A stretch of 64,000 nt of DNA, from the NCBI RefSeq assembly GCF_019084545.1, contig NZ_JAHREP010000022.1, positions 24,721-88,720 of the forward strand, in the 5' to 3' direction. The DNA is from Marinobacterium ramblicola. GTDB taxonomy: Bacteria; Pseudomonadota; Gammaproteobacteria; Pseudomonadales; Balneatricaceae. The notes under the pieces are model-generated. The model ran no database searches. It saw only the letters and a program-made list of their open reading frames with translations, and was not told where the DNA came from. Made by a program: the position numbers and the translations under genes. The stretch's first letter is position 1. Every line of letters begins with the position of its first letter. Of the stretch, positions 63,482 to 64,000 are shown one piece after another.

Positions 63482-64000
63482 ATGAAAGTGCTGGTAAGCG
63501 TCAAACGCGTCATCGACTACAACGTCAAGGTGCGCGTCAAGGCCGATAACTCCGATGTGGACCTGGCCAACGTCAAGATGGCCCTGAACCCCTTCTGCGA
63601 GATCGCTGTCGAGGAGGCGATCCGCCTCAAAGAGGCCGGTGTCGCCAGCGAGGTGGTGGTCGTGTCCATCGGTCCGAAAGCGGTGCAGGAGCAACTACGC
63701 ACGGCGCTGGCGCTCGGCGCCGACCGTGCCATCCAGATCGACACCGAGGCGATGCCGGAACCGCTGAACCTGGCCAAGCTGCTGGCCAAGGTAGTGGAAG
63801 CGGAGCAACCGGGCTTGATCATCCTCGGCAAGCAGTCGATCGACTCCGACAACAACCAGACCGGGCAGATGCTGGCCGCATTGACCGGCCGCCCCCAGGG
63901 CACCTTCGCCTCTGCGGTCAGGGTCGAAGGCGACAAGGCTGTGGTTACCCGCGAGGTGGACGGCGGCCTGCGTACCGTCGAGCTGGCGCTGCCCGCCATC
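63482..64000 (+). CDS. etfB: Electron transfer flavoprotein beta subunit (3' end outside window)
   Basis: First 173 codons of Etf[21 protein letters not shown], then [21 protein letters not shown] with the ETF-beta signature and [11 protein letters not shown]. The 3' part is cut by the window end; the usual length is about 250 residues, with etfA normally next. It accepts electrons from the acyl-CoA dehydrogenase at 59237 and passes them via EtfA to ETF-ubiquinone oxidoreductase. The upstream GGGGGTAATG provides a loose Shine-Dalgarno. Confidence 0.93.
   Translation, partial: MKVLVSVKRVIDYNVKVRVKADNSDVDLANVKMALNPFCEIAVEEAIRLKEAGVASEVVVVSIGPKAVQEQLRTALALGADRAIQIDTEAMPEPLNLAKLLAKVVEAEQPGLIILGKQSIDSDNNQTGQMLAALTGRPQGTFASAVRVEGDKAVVTREVDGGLRTVELALPAI

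Overview
The window is a GC-rich (roughly 60 percent by eye), densely coded bacterial chromosome segment. NifF, NifV, NifW, NifZ, NifM, a nif-linked CysE and a second ClpX are all recognisable, in the gene set and order known from the Azotobacter minor nif region. Together with MukBEF-like, ModEABC, HexR, EctD and TRAP genes this points to a diazotrophic gammaproteobacterium, probably a marine or saline sulfur-oxidiser or aromatic degrader of the Sedimenticola or Chromatiales kind. That placement is inference; no rRNA or tRNA gene was found to confirm it.

Layout. 1-3093: 3' part of an iron or cobalamin ABC importer. 3035-4443: small unknown genes and an AT-rich ccdAB toxin-antitoxin module bounded by 33-bp direct repeats. 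4603-8004: thioesterase, BolA, DUF3422 and two unknown genes. 8072-13651: a three-gene MukBEF-like (Mks/Jet) condensin with no visible JetD. 13924-17300: modE-modABC molybdate uptake. 17317-18072: nifF behind two NifA sites and a sigma-54 promoter. 18169-20025: EamA transporter and AraC regulator. 20156-25985: the nifV operon (nifV-orf-cysE-tpr-nifW-nifZ-nifM-clpX) read leftward from a sigma-54/NifA promoter. 26140-28648: an unknown coiled-coil protein, a hydroxyisobutyryl-CoA hydrolase-like protein and HexR.

28759-32884 is a glucosylglycerate module (phosphatase, synthase, GH13_18 phosphorylase) preceded by a textbook NtrC site and a sigma-54 promoter. This would tie synthesis of a nitrogen-free osmolyte to nitrogen starvation. 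32919-43452 is an envelope cluster: START protein, small exported protein, predicted outer-membrane barrel, exported domain protein, ECF sigma factor, anti-sigma factor, subtilase, TPR-ankyrin protein and another exported protein. Two of the exported genes share an identical GAACC-N16-CGAC promoter, so this looks like an autonomous ECF regulon and is the best candidate here for an undescribed system. 43635-45826: hexose-6-phosphate mutarotase and ectoine hydroxylase EctD.

46060-49997 holds beta-alanine/semialdehyde catabolism (mmsA, class III transaminase, LysR). 50076-64000 is an aromatic or phenylpropanoid acid module: two paralogous MarR regulators, a TRAP transporter, CoA-transferase, thiolase, enoyl-CoA hydratase, SDR dehydrogenase, acyl-CoA dehydrogenase, feruloyl-CoA-synthetase-like ligase, 4-hydroxybenzoyl-CoA thioesterase-like protein and EtfB (cut by the window end). 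Read together these enzymes would take hydroxycinnamates or their dihydro forms by CoA-dependent beta-oxidation to hydroxybenzoate plus acetyl-CoA. No CRISPR array, prophage, transposase, rRNA or tRNA was seen.
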